Below, piece after piece: positions 37,641-50,395 of a stretch of DNA of 64,000 nucleotides (position 1 is the first letter of the stretch; each line of letters starts with the position of its first letter). The position numbers and the translations under genes were made by a program. This stretch comes from Gibbula magus (Eukaryota; Mollusca; Gastropoda; Trochida; Trochidae): NCBI GenBank assembly GCA_936450465.1, contig OW388302.1, positions 62,595,826 through 62,659,825 on the forward strand, read 5' to 3'. The notes beneath the pieces were generated by a model, which made no database searches, was not told the origin of the DNA, and worked only from the letters and a program-made list of their open reading frames with translations.

Positions 37641-38150
37641 ATTAAGGTTGAAATCACAAAACCCCCATGTAAAGATATGGTTCAACAGTATCCCAAGTCT
37701 GGTGGAGCTAGCATGTATAGGTGTTTAGATAAAATCTGGATAAAATGACATCTTCATTGAATTCTGTTTCCATGGAAATCAAACACAATGGAGGTCGTAC
37801 ATCAGTTTAACCCACAGGAGGCATATCTAGGTATAATGGTTGACATGTGTGTCAAGTTTGATGGAACTACCCTGTACGGTTTTGGAGATTTGCTCCATCA
37901 TGACTTTCTCAATAAGCTATTGTTATTGTCAGGATTCAGTGGAAACCGCAAAAAGTATAATTTATATACAAGTCAAACTATCAAAATGCTCGTATCAAAA
38001 TAGGTATCATGGTTGACACGTGTACCAAGTTTGATGGAACTACCATGTATAGTTTGAGAGATATAAACTCCGTACAAAATGACTTCATCATAGTGCCCAC
38101 GTGTAAGTTATATTTCCATGGAAACCCGAAAAATTAAAAGTTATATGTTG
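37641..38150 (+). repeat. ~165-bp tandem repeat, three diverged units
   Basis: AAGTTTGATGGAACTACC and variants recur near 37695, 37855 and 38027, together with TTTCCATGGAAACC-type segments. It resembles the bodies of the GACG-ended blocks but no GACG tail is visible. Confidence 0.7.
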
Positions 38151-38628
38151 GCCTAGCCTCAAAAGGAACATGTAGGGATCACGATAGATCTGTAGGCTTT
38201 ATTTCAGAGGCAGAAGAAAGTGTAACAGTAAGAGGGGAAGCAACATTTTTGCTTGAAGGAGGCCTTTTCTCATTATACGGTAATATTCCTACATATTCGT
38301 GTATGTTCTTACATGACAGCTCTTTTGTGCATGTGACATTTGCCTTAAATGATAAATATCTCAACACATAAACACACATTTCATGATGTCCACGCTGATA
38401 TACTAAACATCGACTCAGGATACATACATGAGTATAGATAGGTTTACACTTTGTAATAAATAAAATACAGCGATATTAACGAGCATACACCAGCTGTCGT
38501 GTATATGATTATTATATATATACAAAGATGAATATATTAATGATATAACCAACGTGAATGTCTGATAAACAGACCTGTCAAATTATCGACGTTTTGGCAG
38601 CAGCTTGCATGGCTGGTGATAAAACCTC
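38151..38628. other. Non-coding stretch
   Basis: Nothing was recognised. Confidence 0.4.
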
Positions 38629-39296
38629 TGTATATCAAACCCTGTTTATACGGCGAACTTTGCACATATGCAATATTGCTTATGGTAGTAATATACACAC
38701 GTGAGTAAAAGTAAATTTACTTTGCGTTCATATGCATTTAATTTCTGCCTAAGCAAATGGGCTTCCAACTCTTTTAATATATGAATAGAGAATTCCTAAA
38801 ACATGCCAATTAATATCTATTAGATGTAAACTAAATAAATGACATTACTTTATATTTGTCAACATTGTTTTGACTATATCGCCCTAATTATATAATGAAA
38901 ATCGGATAGTCAGATAGATTTTGAAGGTCATCGCGTGCAAGAAGGAGATTATCCAATATAGAGAATTTGAAAAACAGTATTAAGAGTTTCTAAAGTTCTC
39001 TAATATATTTTCTCAACCTGTGTGAAGTCACTACGTCTGTATACGACGAACTTTTACTAGAAAAGTGAAAATACCATATTTACTCACGGTAGTAAACATT
39101 TGCACCTGCCCCTGACAAGGTGCAAATTTGCTTACGGTAGTGAAAAATTTGATTACGGTAGTAAAATATACATATGTGCAAATGCGTCCATACGGCGAAA
39201 TTTGCTCATATGAGCAAATTTGCATATGTGTAATGCTTTACTCATATGCAAACGCTCGCCGTATAAACAGGGCTATAGAGACGGGTTTGATACTTC
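38629..39296. mobile_element. ~660-bp inverted-repeat element
   Basis: CCCTGTTTATACGGCGA at 38640-38656 is inverse to 39256-39272. The flanking GTATATCAAAC and GTTTGATAC also pair, with a short extra piece on the right. The interior carries small palindromes (ATTTGCTCATATGAGCAAAT) and GATTACGGTAGTAAA repeats. No transposase was found. Confidence 0.72.
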
Positions 39297-39844
39297 AGTA
39301 TTCAGTGTTATAACTAAAATAAACTACCTCAAAATGTTTGTAGTATATGTCCTTCTCGGCACAGAATCATTTAAGGAAGAATCAAGAATTATTTATTTAT
39401 TTGAATGCCTTTATTAAAATTGAGTTTATTCAATGTTGCAAACATTGTGTATATGTCCTCTATGTAACACAACTTAATCAGGTTCATATACAAGACAACG
39501 TGTGATAAGTTTTGTCAATGTGTGATAAAACCTATATTTGACCAAGAAATGAAATCAGGTGTAAATGAAAATACTGAACAATCAAATATCATATACAACA
39601 ATGCGAATAAGTTCTAACTTGAGATCACGTGGCTGTCGGGTGTTTTTGTCCAAACTGATTTCAACTGCTGTTTCTCTAAAATTAAATCATATCTGTTTAC
39701 ATGCCTTTCATATGTCTGTTATCAAATGAGACAATTATGGGTCAACCTTCCTTTTGCACGTGAGTTTATGTGAGCAAGAGCAACGTGTCGGATGAATAAC
39801 ACAATTGTGTCAAGTGGGTCACGGTAATCTGTAATCATAACACG
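39297..39844. other. Non-coding stretch
   Basis: Nothing was recognised. Confidence 0.4.
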
Positions 39845-39908
39845 AGCCAACAATTGACAAAAATCGACAACAATTGACAAAGATCGACAACAATTGACAA
39901 AAATGGCC
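39845..39908. repeat. 20-bp tandem repeat, three units
   Basis: The unit is close to CAACAATTGACAAAAATCGA. Confidence 0.9.
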
Positions 39909-40240
39909 AACTTACCGTTGATAAAACCGATTTTCGAGAATGAGCAAGATAGGATATTTTAATTAATATTGCAATTAGATAATACAAAATAAATAAATAA
40001 ATGTAAATAAAAATACATGTTTCACGATTAGTCCATGAATTTTCTTTTATTAGTAGTATTTTTGGAAATATGGTTATAATTGCAATAAGTTAAATGAATA
40101 ATTTATTTCATCACATTTCACATGGATTTATACATTTTGTTAATTTAACAACTGTTGCTTCTGATCAAAGTAAATCTTGACAAATGAAGTTCAACAATTT
40201 CCACAATTTGATACGTGACTTACTTCACCATACTGTTTTA
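39909..40240. other. Non-coding stretch
   Basis: Nothing was recognised. Confidence 0.4.
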
Positions 40241-40249
40241 GGGCGGAAC

Positions 40250-40472
40250 CAACTTCCAAACGCAAGGCATAACTCTTGCCAGTCTGCATTACTGGTTGAC
40301 TTAAGCCTTGCAGTATTTCCCTCGCTTTGTTGTGCCAAGATAGTGGGTTGCTGCACCTAAATTGCAAAGTGGACCCATATTTCCAAGCACAGAGATCTTA
40401 AGGTAATACTGCAAGGCGTAAATCAGCCAGTAATGGATACTGGCAAGAGTTATGCCTTGCATTTGGAAGTTG
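40250..40472. mobile_element. Foldback element with 9-bp TSD (MULE-like), copy 3
   Basis: It starts CAACTTCCAAACGCAAGGC and ends TTGCATTTGGAAGTTG. It is flanked by an exact GGGCGGAAC duplication at 40241-40249 and 40473-40481. The arms are about 70 bp and there is no open frame of note. It is a complete copy with the cleanest target duplication of the three. Confidence 0.9.
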
Positions 40473-40684
40473 GGGCGGAACGGGTTCCTTAGTAAATAAA
40501 AGTGTAAATCTGAATGGATGTAAACGTCTAAGCCATACATTTATCTTTTAGATACTAGTTCATTTAATTTGAAACCACTTTGGGACGACTGGTTGAAGAA
40601 AAGCGACATTAGTTCAGGCAGAGTGAGCTCCCTTTGTTGAAATTGACACAACTTGCTTGTTAACATCGTTGGCAAGCTCTCCAG

Positions 40685-42288
<1,604 letters not shown>

Positions 42289-42318
42289 TGACGTCATAAT
42301 TTAACCATTATGACGTCA
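42289..42318. promoter_or_regulatory. Pair of CRE-type palindromes
   Basis: TGACGTCA at 42289-42296 and 42311-42318, starts 22 bp apart, followed by a partial CGTCA. The arrangement resembles 18659-18690 and 61856-61927. Confidence 0.5.
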
Positions 42319-43093
42319 CGTCAAGGGGAAGCAAGCGCTGTTATTGCACAGTGTTGATGTATTTAACAGCGATATATTTCCGACACGGGTTAGGATACAC
42401 AGGTGATTATTTGTGTGATATTCGCACATGTGCTCTTTAGTGATTCTCGACGCTTATTGGTCAGTAGCCAGAGAATGACACGACGATTGGTTGACGGTAC
42501 TACTTGCATGTGTCATTGATAAATATAACGTGCCGAACTCGGTCGCACATCTCGATTATAAAAAAACAAAAACTGAGATCAAGAAAATAGACAATATTTA
42601 GTTTATTACATGTTCTATATTCAATATTATAACATTTTTATTCTATCTACATTGTCATTTTAACAAACATGCCTGCCAACAGAGTAAAAAATGAATAGTA
42701 CCGAAAACGAGAATGTTCAATAACTAAATAATTAGATCTACCTAACCATCAACGAGAGACAATCAATTGGAGAATCTATGCACTATTCTCGTTGTTTCTG
42801 AATCAGAATTAGCGTGCAGAATGAGATCAAACCTATCGTTTGACATCGGGACTGCAGTTTGCAGCTCAATCACGCCACGCAGAATCTTTCACCAGGGCGT
42901 CCCTTTGCAGAAAGTGCAATTACATTCGGCATCCGTTTTAATAAATATTTCAATAGGTATACACACTTCCTGGGTCCAATGTTTCGTTGTTGTAATCGTA
43001 GATATAATCTCCATCGACTGTACCGTCAGTATACGTCCGATTAGAGTTATCGTTCTTTGTTGTGGATCCACGTACGGCCGACATGACGTTAAC
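42319..43093. other. Non-coding stretch
   Basis: Nothing was recognised; the 111-residue frame starting at 42767 has no domain. Confidence 0.4.
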
Positions 43094-43382
43094 CACAGGT
43101 GAAGTTTAGCACAAATATGTTACGCAACAGAGATGAACTACCAGTTTTCTCTATGCGCGAACGAAGTGAGAGTTTAGCGCAAATATGTTGCGCAACAGAG
43201 ATGAACGACCAGGTTTCCCTATGTGCGAACGAAGTGAGCAAAGGTTGGCAACGTCTTTCTCTTGACTCAAATCGAAATAATTTTCAACTTTCAACTCGAC
43301 ACCCATTTGAACACAGAGCCGTGCTCTCTTAATCCAAACCCCAAATGTTACATTTACATATTTGCGCTAAACTTCACCTGTG
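43094..43382. mobile_element. 289-bp MITE with internal 68-bp tandem duplication
   Basis: The ends CACAGGTGAAGTTTAGC (43094 onward) and its inverse complement (to 43382) form terminal repeats of about 27 bp with one mismatch. The flanks CGTTAAC (43087-43093) and CGTGAAC (43383-43389) suggest a 7-bp duplication with one change. Inside, a 68-bp unit with CGCAACAGAGATGAAC starts at 43104 and again at 43172. There is no transposase. Confidence 0.78.
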
Positions 43383-43913
43383 CGTGAACTGAATCCACCT
43401 TCCTGAGACGAAATGTTGATCAAACTTCAGATTAGTTGACCCTCGTGGCATACACATTTGATTTTATGTATTCGTTGTAAGTTTTATTTTTGTGAGCATT
43501 ACTACTTTTAAACGTTGTCGTTTAAAAATATTGACAGTTTTTCTTCCAATTTTCAGTTCAAAGCTATGTTGTTCCGTCACTCGGACACGTCAGTCATTCA
43601 TACTGTGGGTACGGCAGTTATACGTAATGATGGACTTGTTAAATTGATATCAGGTATCGTACATGTATTACTAATGTAAATGTGCGTCATATATGACACA
43701 TATTTTATTGGTTACTCAAACAGACTTATAACATATAAGTTTCTCGTCGTTTCATTAAAGAACTATTTTGTATAGTGTTTGATCACTGGAGATGTTCGGT
43801 GTAACACGCGCATGAATACAAATAAGCTGATCAATGTCACCTACTACAGTCTCAAAAAGAAACATTTGTCGTCGGTAAATGTGTATTTCAATTGAATGTA
43901 ATGGGTAATATAT
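43383..43913. other. Non-coding stretch
   Basis: Nothing was recognised. Confidence 0.4.
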
Positions 43914-44057
43914 AGAATAATCAACTCTGTACGAGTGATTACGGGAAATATGCACTCGTCGAAATGATGTTTAGTCGCTCGCCAAGGCTCGCGACTGTTA
44001 ACATCATTTCGCCTCGTACGTATTTCCCGTAATCAATCGTACCTCGTTGGTTATTCT
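43914..44057. repeat. Palindromic foldback
   Basis: Arms about 43914-43981 and 43989-44057 pair around CGCTCGCCAAGGCTCGCG. They contain TGATTACGGGAAATA and TATTTCCCGTAATCA. It is similar in style to, but different in sequence from, 18416-18554 and 62020-62160. Confidence 0.82.
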
Positions 44058-44460
44058 CTAAATCTTCAACAGGAGAGTAATGAAGAAGTCTATCATCTAT
44101 AAAATCATTGTCGTCTCTATAATTAAATACTGTGAGAATGCCGTTAAAACATTTCCATAACATAACGGAGTTACGATAATACGTTCGATTTTCTATGATA
44201 GTTTTAGAGTTCTGTAAATAAATTAGACTTCTATTGGACTTAGGTAAATACGATCTCTGAGTGGATGAACATTGTCCCGGGTACATTAATAGGCTATTTG
44301 TTTAACTTGTCTACCAACACGGTGCCATTATGCCAGATTTATCTGTTATGGCAGCAACATCGTGTTGTACAAGCGCTTGAAAGATTCCACAGATAACTAA
44401 TAGGTCGTGTTTTCAGGATTAAACGTAATAAAGAGTTAGAATCCATTACTAGATAACAAT

Positions 44461-44522
44461 CTCGTCTCGTGTTGTCTCGAGTTGTCGGGTGGCGAGGTCC
44501 ACCCAGGGTGCATGCAGACATG
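44461..44522 (+). CDS. Candidate first exon: 5' UTR ending in ATG, EGF/Ig gene
   Basis: GCAGACATG at 44514-44522 is followed immediately by a consensus donor, GTGAGTC, at 44523. If this ATG is joined to the exon at 46847 (phase 0), the protein starts M-TTLVQVALTLAHARLV, a plausible signal peptide. The left boundary is unknown and 44461 is only a placeholder. What I see is the ATG, the donor and the phase match; that it is the true start is inference. An alternative first exon further upstream cannot be excluded. Intron 1 would then hold the mariner and the Tc1 remnant. Confidence 0.35.
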
Positions 44523-44946
44523 GTGAGTCTTGTTTGACTGCGTATATATTTTATGAATTTATAATTTTAAATGTTTTTTTTTATTATATATATCTGATGT
44601 ACGTATTCGCTGAGTTTAGAGTCAGTTTATATCCTCGTGAAAATTAATTAAGCGACACCTGAATTATTTAAGATTGACTTCAAACTGCCATCACATCAGG
44701 CACGAGTCTGACACAACTCTGTAATGAAAGCTGAACATATCGAGTATGGGGATAACACACCATGGTCATGGGATATAACATGTTTTAGTCTTTTTTGATG
44801 TGATTCATAATGTGTAATTTCGTCAAAATTGATCCACCGTACAACTTTGTTGCTGTGGAGATCGACTCAGGAAGTTCCTTCTGGTTGAAATTATTGCTAA
44901 TTGAGGTCTCAAGATGACGAATCTGTAACAGTGTGTCAGTAGAGAG

Positions 44947-46239
44947 TACGAGGGGATATAAAAAAAAGTTTCAATTATCACAAAGAATGTACTGGTGAAT
45001 ACGGACCAACTGGTCACTGTAGCATAAGTGATCCTTGTCTAGTTCCTGGGTCAATAATAGTCTTTTTCGCAACAGCCAGTTTTACTTCTGTTGACCAAAT
45101 AGCACAGTACCCCCTTTTATGGAGAAAATTGAGGCGTGCAGTGTAATTAAGTATTTACATTTGAAGGGCTATACTGCACGTCAAATTCATGATGAGATGA
45201 AATCTGTTTATGACAATGACAGCCCATCCTATGACACTGTTGTGAGATGGAAAAGGAATTTCCAAACAGGTCACATGTCGCTCGCAGATGAGCCAAGAAG
45301 TGGACGCCCCTCACTTATACTGATGATATGGATGTCATCAAGAAGGTTGAGACGCTGGTTCAAGACGATCGCCGCGTAACTCTGCAAATGATAATGCATG
45401 AAACAAGTCTGAGTTATGGCAGTGCATGGAACATACTCCATAACCAGTTGCATATGTCCAAAGTGTCTGCACGCTGGGTTCCTCGCTTACTGACTCCATT
45501 GAAAAAACAGAACCGAAGGGACATGTCATGGCAGGCATTGGAGCTTCTGGAACAAGGCGAAGATGATTTCTTCAAACGTCCTGTTACCATGGATGAATGC
45601 TGGGTTTATCAATATGATCCTGAGACAAAAGAGATGAGCAAAGAGTGGAAGCATGCTACGTCACCACCTCCCAAAAAGGCCAAGGTGCAAAAGTCTGCAG
45701 GAAAGGTCATGGTGTCTGTTTTTTGGGATTGTCGTGGAGTCATCTTGACAGATTATCTAGCTAAGGGTCAGACCATTACTGGAGCTTATTACTGCAACCT
45801 GCTGAGCAACTAATTAAACAGAAGCGCCGCGGTATGATCACCAAAGGTGTACGCCTGTTAGCTGACAATGCCCCAGCTCACACTTGTCAGGCCGCTGCTG
45901 TGGAGGCACGGCGATGTGGCTTTGAAATCTTACCGCATCCCCCCTATTCACCCGATCTTGCACCAAGTGACTTCTTCTTGTTCCCTGAGATGAAAAATCC
46001 ACGTCGTGGACGTCGTTTTGAGGACACCAATGACATCATTCGAGAGGTGGAGGCTTGGTTTTCCATGAAATCAGGGGTCTTCTATTCAGACGGTCTGCGC
46101 AAGGTCAAGAAGCGATGGGAGAAATGTGTATCTCTGAATAATGACTATGTAGAAAAGTCTTAAAAACATGAGAACAAAATAAAGTTTGTACCTTTGATAT
46201 GTGTTTCTAATAATTGAAACTCTTTGATATCCCCTCGTA
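44947..46239 (+). mobile_element. Mariner transposon, full length, both TIRs
   Basis: The left end is 44947-44979, starting TACGAGGGGATAT, and the right end is 46207-46239, ending ATATCCCCTCGTA. The ends are inverse over about 30 bp with a few changes, and TA dinucleotides lie at both tips. The total is 1293 bp, the normal mariner size. It lies in the proposed intron 1 of the EGF/Ig gene, and its right tip sits about 40 bp from a Tc1-like remnant. It is non-autonomous now because of frameshifts in the transposase. Confidence 0.93.
45119..46163 (+). pseudogene. Mariner transposase, D,D34D type, two frameshifts
   Basis: This encoded the DDE transposase that cuts and pastes the element at TA sites. 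Three frames together cover the full protein of about 345 residues. The first (from 45119) has the helix-turn-helix region with KGYTARQIHDEM and the linker LADEPRSGRPS. The second (to 45813) has the first catalytic Asp in MDECWVYQYDPETK. The third (45834-46163) has DNAPAHT and SPDLAPSDFFLF. The last two Asp residues are separated by exactly 34 residues, the mariner hallmark. Single-base frameshifts lie near 45310-45325 and near 45800-45812. All catalytic residues remain, so inactivation seems recent. Confidence 0.93.
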
Positions 46240-46282
46240 CACGCACCTGCTCCTTCACTAAGCGGGATATTGTGGAGGAGGT

Positions 46283-46424
46283 TCAATTTTTTCGAGTCGA
46301 CTTCCAATGATGCCCAATGTATTCACGTCCCAAGAGATTCCAATCTGGACTCAAAGCGGGCCGTGGGAGATGGTTGATGGCGTTGTGACGGTAAGGCCGA
46401 GCGTTGTCACCCATGGATAGAGGA
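46283..46424 (-). pseudogene. Tc1-like transposase remnant (C-terminal part)
   Basis: The minus strand reads SMGDNARPYRHNAINHLPR followed by PALSPDWNLLG and then a stop. This matches the second catalytic Asp block (DNARPH) and the SPDLNPIE block of Tc1-type transposases, with the third catalytic Glu region lost. No N-terminal half or TIR was found, and upstream sequence to 46.6 kb is unrelated. It is an old fragment in intron 1, next to the mariner end. Confidence 0.82.
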
Positions 46425-46432
46425 CAAGTTGT

Positions 46433-46621
46433 TTGGTTTTAAGAAACATAATTATTCAATAAAAAATGGATTAGGAACAAGTTATCCAACTTAAAATGAC
46501 CTTTGACGATGACGAGTCGTGAAAGCATGATGGTCAAAATGATGTACTGTGCTGAAGATAAGAATGTCCCGGATGTATCGCTCGTATCGTGACTATCGGT
46601 CATGAGAAATGCATCCCCCGA

Positions 46622-46623
<2 letters not shown>
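46433..46623. other. Intronic, unassigned
   Basis: It may include further, unrecognisable Tc1 sequence. Confidence 0.3.
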
Positions 46624-46703
<80 letters not shown>

Positions 46704-46718
46704 TTATGTATGTGTGTA

Positions 46719-46771
<53 letters not shown>

Positions 46772-46772
46772 A
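46624..46772. repeat. (TA)n then (TG)n / TATG compound microsatellite
   Basis: About 48 bp of TA followed by TG and TATG repeats. It ends about 75 bp before the exon at 46847. The open frames through it are artefacts. Confidence 0.95.
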
Positions 46773-46846
46773 TACAAAATCCGGCAGCATTATTTCGGGT
46801 TTCGCTCTCTTGAAAACGTGGTAATTATAAAACTTTACGTTTTCAG

Positions 46847-46910
46847 ACTACTCTAGTTCAAGTGGCTCTAACGCTGGCACATGCCAGGCTGGTGCTGGCC
46901 GGAACGGACG
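46847..46910 (+). CDS. EGF/Ig gene, exon 2: signal-peptide-like segment
   Basis: The exon is 64 bp, after the acceptor TTACGTTTTCAG and before the donor GTACGA. In phase 0 it reads TTLVQVALTLAHARLVLAG then TD, a hydrophobic core with a small-residue cleavage site as in signal peptides. It ends in phase 1, and its final G joins AA of the next exon to give Glu before the first EGF domain. The upstream in-frame stop and lack of ATG mean a separate first exon is needed; 44520-44522 is a candidate. The evidence is splice signals plus phase agreement. The exon is short, so confidence is moderate. Confidence 0.55.
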
Positions 46911-46986
46911 GTACGAACTTTGAATATTTCATAACATACTCTCAATCTGTACGCTGAATAATGATAGACAGTTTCAACCAAGGCCA

Positions 46987-47304
46987 GGACGGGATAGCGC
47001 AGTGGTTAGCACGTTTGGCTTCGGATCAAGAGGTCCATGGTTCGAATCCCGCCAGGGGCACGGCAATTTTGTCTACAGTAGAGAACTGTTCTACACGCAG
47101 TAAGGTTTGGATGTAATGTTACACTGAATTTCAGTGCAGTACCACCCGTGGTTCCCTAGTTCCAGCCGCTGCTAGCAGGTTTCACCGCAGTGCATAACCA
47201 CAAGGTATTGCGAGCTTTATCCCTGCCGTAATACTAGCAGCTGCAATATAAGTGAAATACTCTTGAAAGCGGCGTTAAACCCAACTCTCTCACCTCACCT
47301 CACC
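46987..47304 (+). mobile_element. Complete tRNA-derived SINE, plus strand, in intron 2
   Basis: It starts GACGGGATAGCGCAGTGG; the A-box-like region GCGCAGTGGTTAGC precedes the B-box GGTTCGAATCCCGCC. It ends in CTCACCTCACCTCACC. The duplications TCAACCAAGGCCA at 46974-46986 and TCAATCAAGGCCA at 47305-47317 differ at one position. It is collinear with the minus-strand copies elsewhere and is the only plus-strand copy seen. Confidence 0.92.
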
Positions 47305-47317
47305 TCAATCAAGGCCA

Positions 47318-48474
47318 TACACATTACTCTGCAACTTCCTCCGGAAGTTATAACCCACAGAAGTCTCCCTCGCTGATTAATTCAAGTCATGCTGCATTTC
47401 GTCAACTGTTCTGTGCTAGCCGGGTGCACCTGGACTCCATATTGCGCGTTGTCTCTAGTCTCCAGTCTCCAGCACTGGATCATTTGACTTTTGACTTTTC
47501 TGTTCTAGCGTATATCAGCGCGCACTAAAAGTTCAAGTGCAGTCCGCTGCTACACTAGCACAGGAAAGTCAATGAAATGCAGCTAGGTTTGAATTAGCCA
47601 GTGCTGAAGACTTCTGCTGGTTATGACACGTGAAGAAAGTTGGTTTCATTGTAAGCGTGACTTAACGTGTCTTTAGGCTATCTAACGCCGAACCATACAA
47701 CATGTGCAGTGTTCTGTTGGGTATAAAAATGGTTTAAATCAGCATAATGTGTTATACAGCATATAACATATGTCTATATTTGCTTTGACGTACGTCTAGT
47801 GTTTGTCCGTATATTGTTTGGTATGAATTAGTTCACAAAGACTTTTCAGTATCAGATTCAGTTGTTCTTTTGGTAAAACGTATAATAGAGCGAACCTCGA
47901 ACGCACCGGTACTGGCAATACTGTGAAGAGTATGTGTTTGTTACATCCCTTTTAACCTTCAATTCCTCAACGTAAACCTCCTTTCAGATTCAAATTAACT
48001 GTATACGCAACCTTTATGAACGTCAGTCTGCTTAAAAAATCTACCTTTTCTCAAGCAATAAGAGTTGCCAAATAATGCATCTGCCGAGACACGAACAGAA
48101 TATGTAGCTTCCTCTCCACAAATATTAATGTGACGAGGAAACCTCGGGACGATATTGCATGGTTTCGTATTCTGGTACTATTACTATCAACTTTTATTCC
48201 CCGGAAAATTGTCAGACTATTATCAACATGTGACGATATGCTGAGAAGAATCGGTTGTGTTGCCTGCTTATTGGAACAAGGTACCGACGTCCTTTACTCA
48301 TATACGGGGTTCCAAAGCGTTTTTTGTTTTCGATTTCTTGATAAACTTTGATCAACGTCAGAACAACTGCACTTTTCCTTTCTTTTGGTTAAATGGGGAT
48401 CGATATTTGGTGCATTTGCTATGATTTAAACAAGAAACATATCTAATCTAATTCTACTTTTCACTATACCACAG
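47318..48474 (+). other. Intron 2 remainder
   Basis: Some TCCAGTCTCCAGC-like local duplication near 47455. No other element was recognised. Confidence 0.45.
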
Positions 48475-48564
48475 AACTATGTCACTGTCAAAATGGTGGC
48501 CTGTGTGATGAAGATAGAACATGTATCTGCTCTAGAGCTTTCACTGGAGATCTGTGTCAACATT
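48475..48564 (+). CDS. EGF/Ig gene, exon 3: first EGF-like domain
   Basis: The exon is 90 bp, flanked by TTCACTATACCACAG and GTGAGTAA, phase 1 on both sides, as is usual for EGF-domain exons. It encodes LCHCQNGGLCDEDRTC then ICSRAFTGDLCQH. Six cysteines have the EGF order and the NGG and TGDLC signatures; the first two are separated by only one residue, which is short for the class. EGF domains are extracellular disulfide modules used in adhesion and ligand binding. There is no calcium-binding DxD/E start motif. The next exon follows after a 2.7-kb intron. Confidence 0.88.
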
Positions 48565-48774
48565 GTGAGTAAAACTTGTATTTTTGTATGAAGTTATTGA
48601 TGAACCGTGTTTGCTGCCACGCGGCGACAAACAGAAAAATAGTACTACACAATGGTGTGATGGATGATATATGCGATATATGCAAATTACCAAAGATGAT
48701 ATTTTGAAGTTATTTTTGGTATAAAAATGCATTTAGAATGATAGATATCGTGTCGAATGGTATGGGGAAACGAA
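48565..48774 (+). other. Start of intron 3
   Basis: Nothing was recognised before the minisatellite. Confidence 0.4.
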
Positions 48775-49735
48775 ATTGTGGGAATACGAGGGTATCGGAA
48801 TACGAGGGTATCGGAATACGAAAGTATGGGAATACGAAGGTATGGGAATACGAAGGTATGGGAATACGAAGGTATGAGAATACGAAAGTATGGAAATACG
48901 AAAGTATGGGAATGCGAAAGTATGGAAATACGAGGGTATCGGAATACGAGGGTATCGGAATACGAAAGTATGGGAATACGAAGGTATGGGAATACGAAAG
49001 TATGGGAATACGAAAGTATGGAAATACGAAAGTATGGGAATGCGAAATTATGGAAATACGAGGGTATCGGAATACGAGGGTATCGGAATACGAAAGTATG
49101 GGAATACGAAGGTATGGGAATACGAAAGTATGGGAATACGAAAGTATGGAAATACAAAAGTATGGGAATGCGAAAGTATGGAAATACGAGGGTATCGGAA
49201 TACGAGGGTATCGGAATACGAAAGTATGGGAATACGAAAGTATGGGAATACGAAGGTATGGGAATACGAAGGTATGTGAATACGAAGGTATGAGAATACG
49301 AAGGTATGGGAATACGAAGGTATGAGAATACGATGGTATGGGAATACTATGGTATGGGTATACGAAAGTATGGGAATACGATGGTATGGGAATACGAAGT
49401 TATGGGAATACGAAGGTATGGGAATACGATAGTAGGGGAATACGAAAGAATGGGAGTACGAAGGTATGGGAATACGATGGTATGGGGATACGAAGGTCTG
49501 GGAATACGATGGTATGGGGATACGAAGGTCTGGGAATACGATGGTATGGGGATACGAAAGTATTGGAATACGAAGGAATGGAAATACGAAGGTATGGGAA
49601 TACGATAGTAGGGGAATACGAAAGAATGGGAGTACGAAGGTATCGGAATACGAGGTTATAGGAATACGAAGGTATGGGAATACGAAGGTATGGGAATACG
49701 AGGTTATAGGAATACGAAGGTATGGGAATACCATC
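48775..49735. repeat. 16-bp minisatellite, ~60 units, in intron 3
   Basis: The unit is GGGAATACGAAGGTAT and variants (GGAAATACGAAAGTAT, CGGAATACGAGGGTAT). 16 is not a multiple of three, so each frame reads the same 48-bp / 16-residue cycle, and all three plus frames and some minus frames stay open for 100-230 codons. Groups of variants recur as a block of about 176 bp in the left half. It is not a coding gene. Confidence 0.95.
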
Positions 49736-49737
49736 AT

Positions 49738-49899
49738 TTGGATGACGATGATGGTGACGATAATGGTGGTCGGATGATGATGGTTGACTGATGATGATGA
49801 TGATGATGATGAAGATGATTGTGACGATTATGGTGGTGATGATGTCTGATAATGGTGAAGATGATATGGCGATGACGACGATGATGATGTTGATGACGG

Positions 49900-49931
<32 letters not shown>

Positions 49932-50148
49932 TTGATGACGGTGATGATTGTTGGTGACGATAATGGTGGTGATGAATAATGACTGATGGATAGATGATGA
50001 TGACGACGATGACGATGATGGTGATAATGATGACGTTGATGCTTATGGATGATGATGATGATGATGATGATGATAATTATGATGATGACGATGATGGTGA
50101 TAATGATGACGTTGATGCTTATGGATGATGATGATGATGATGATGATT

Positions 50149-50209
<61 letters not shown>

Positions 50210-50337
50210 CGGTGATGACGACGATTTGATGATGAGTGATGGGTGATGGTTGGAAAATGATGCATTTTCCATGTTTAACAAAATTAAAATCAGTTGTTGT
50301 GATCATTTGGATGAGAATGATGAAGATGATTATGATA

Positions 50338-50380
<43 letters not shown>

Positions 50381-50395
50381 CGACGACGATGAGTT
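49738..50395. repeat. (GAT)n-rich region with duplicated blocks
   Basis: Long GAT/ATG runs, with a duplicated block of about 90 bp containing GATGACGTTGATGCTTATGG at about 50030 and 50105. The poly-Asp, poly-Met and poly-His frames are artefacts. Confidence 0.93.

Noticed and set aside
45271..45538. Minus-strand frames inside the mariner
   Set aside because: Antisense shadows of the transposase.
48687..49777. Many 100-229-codon frames on both strands
   Set aside because: The 16-bp minisatellite has no stop in any phase; the frames are identical cycles.
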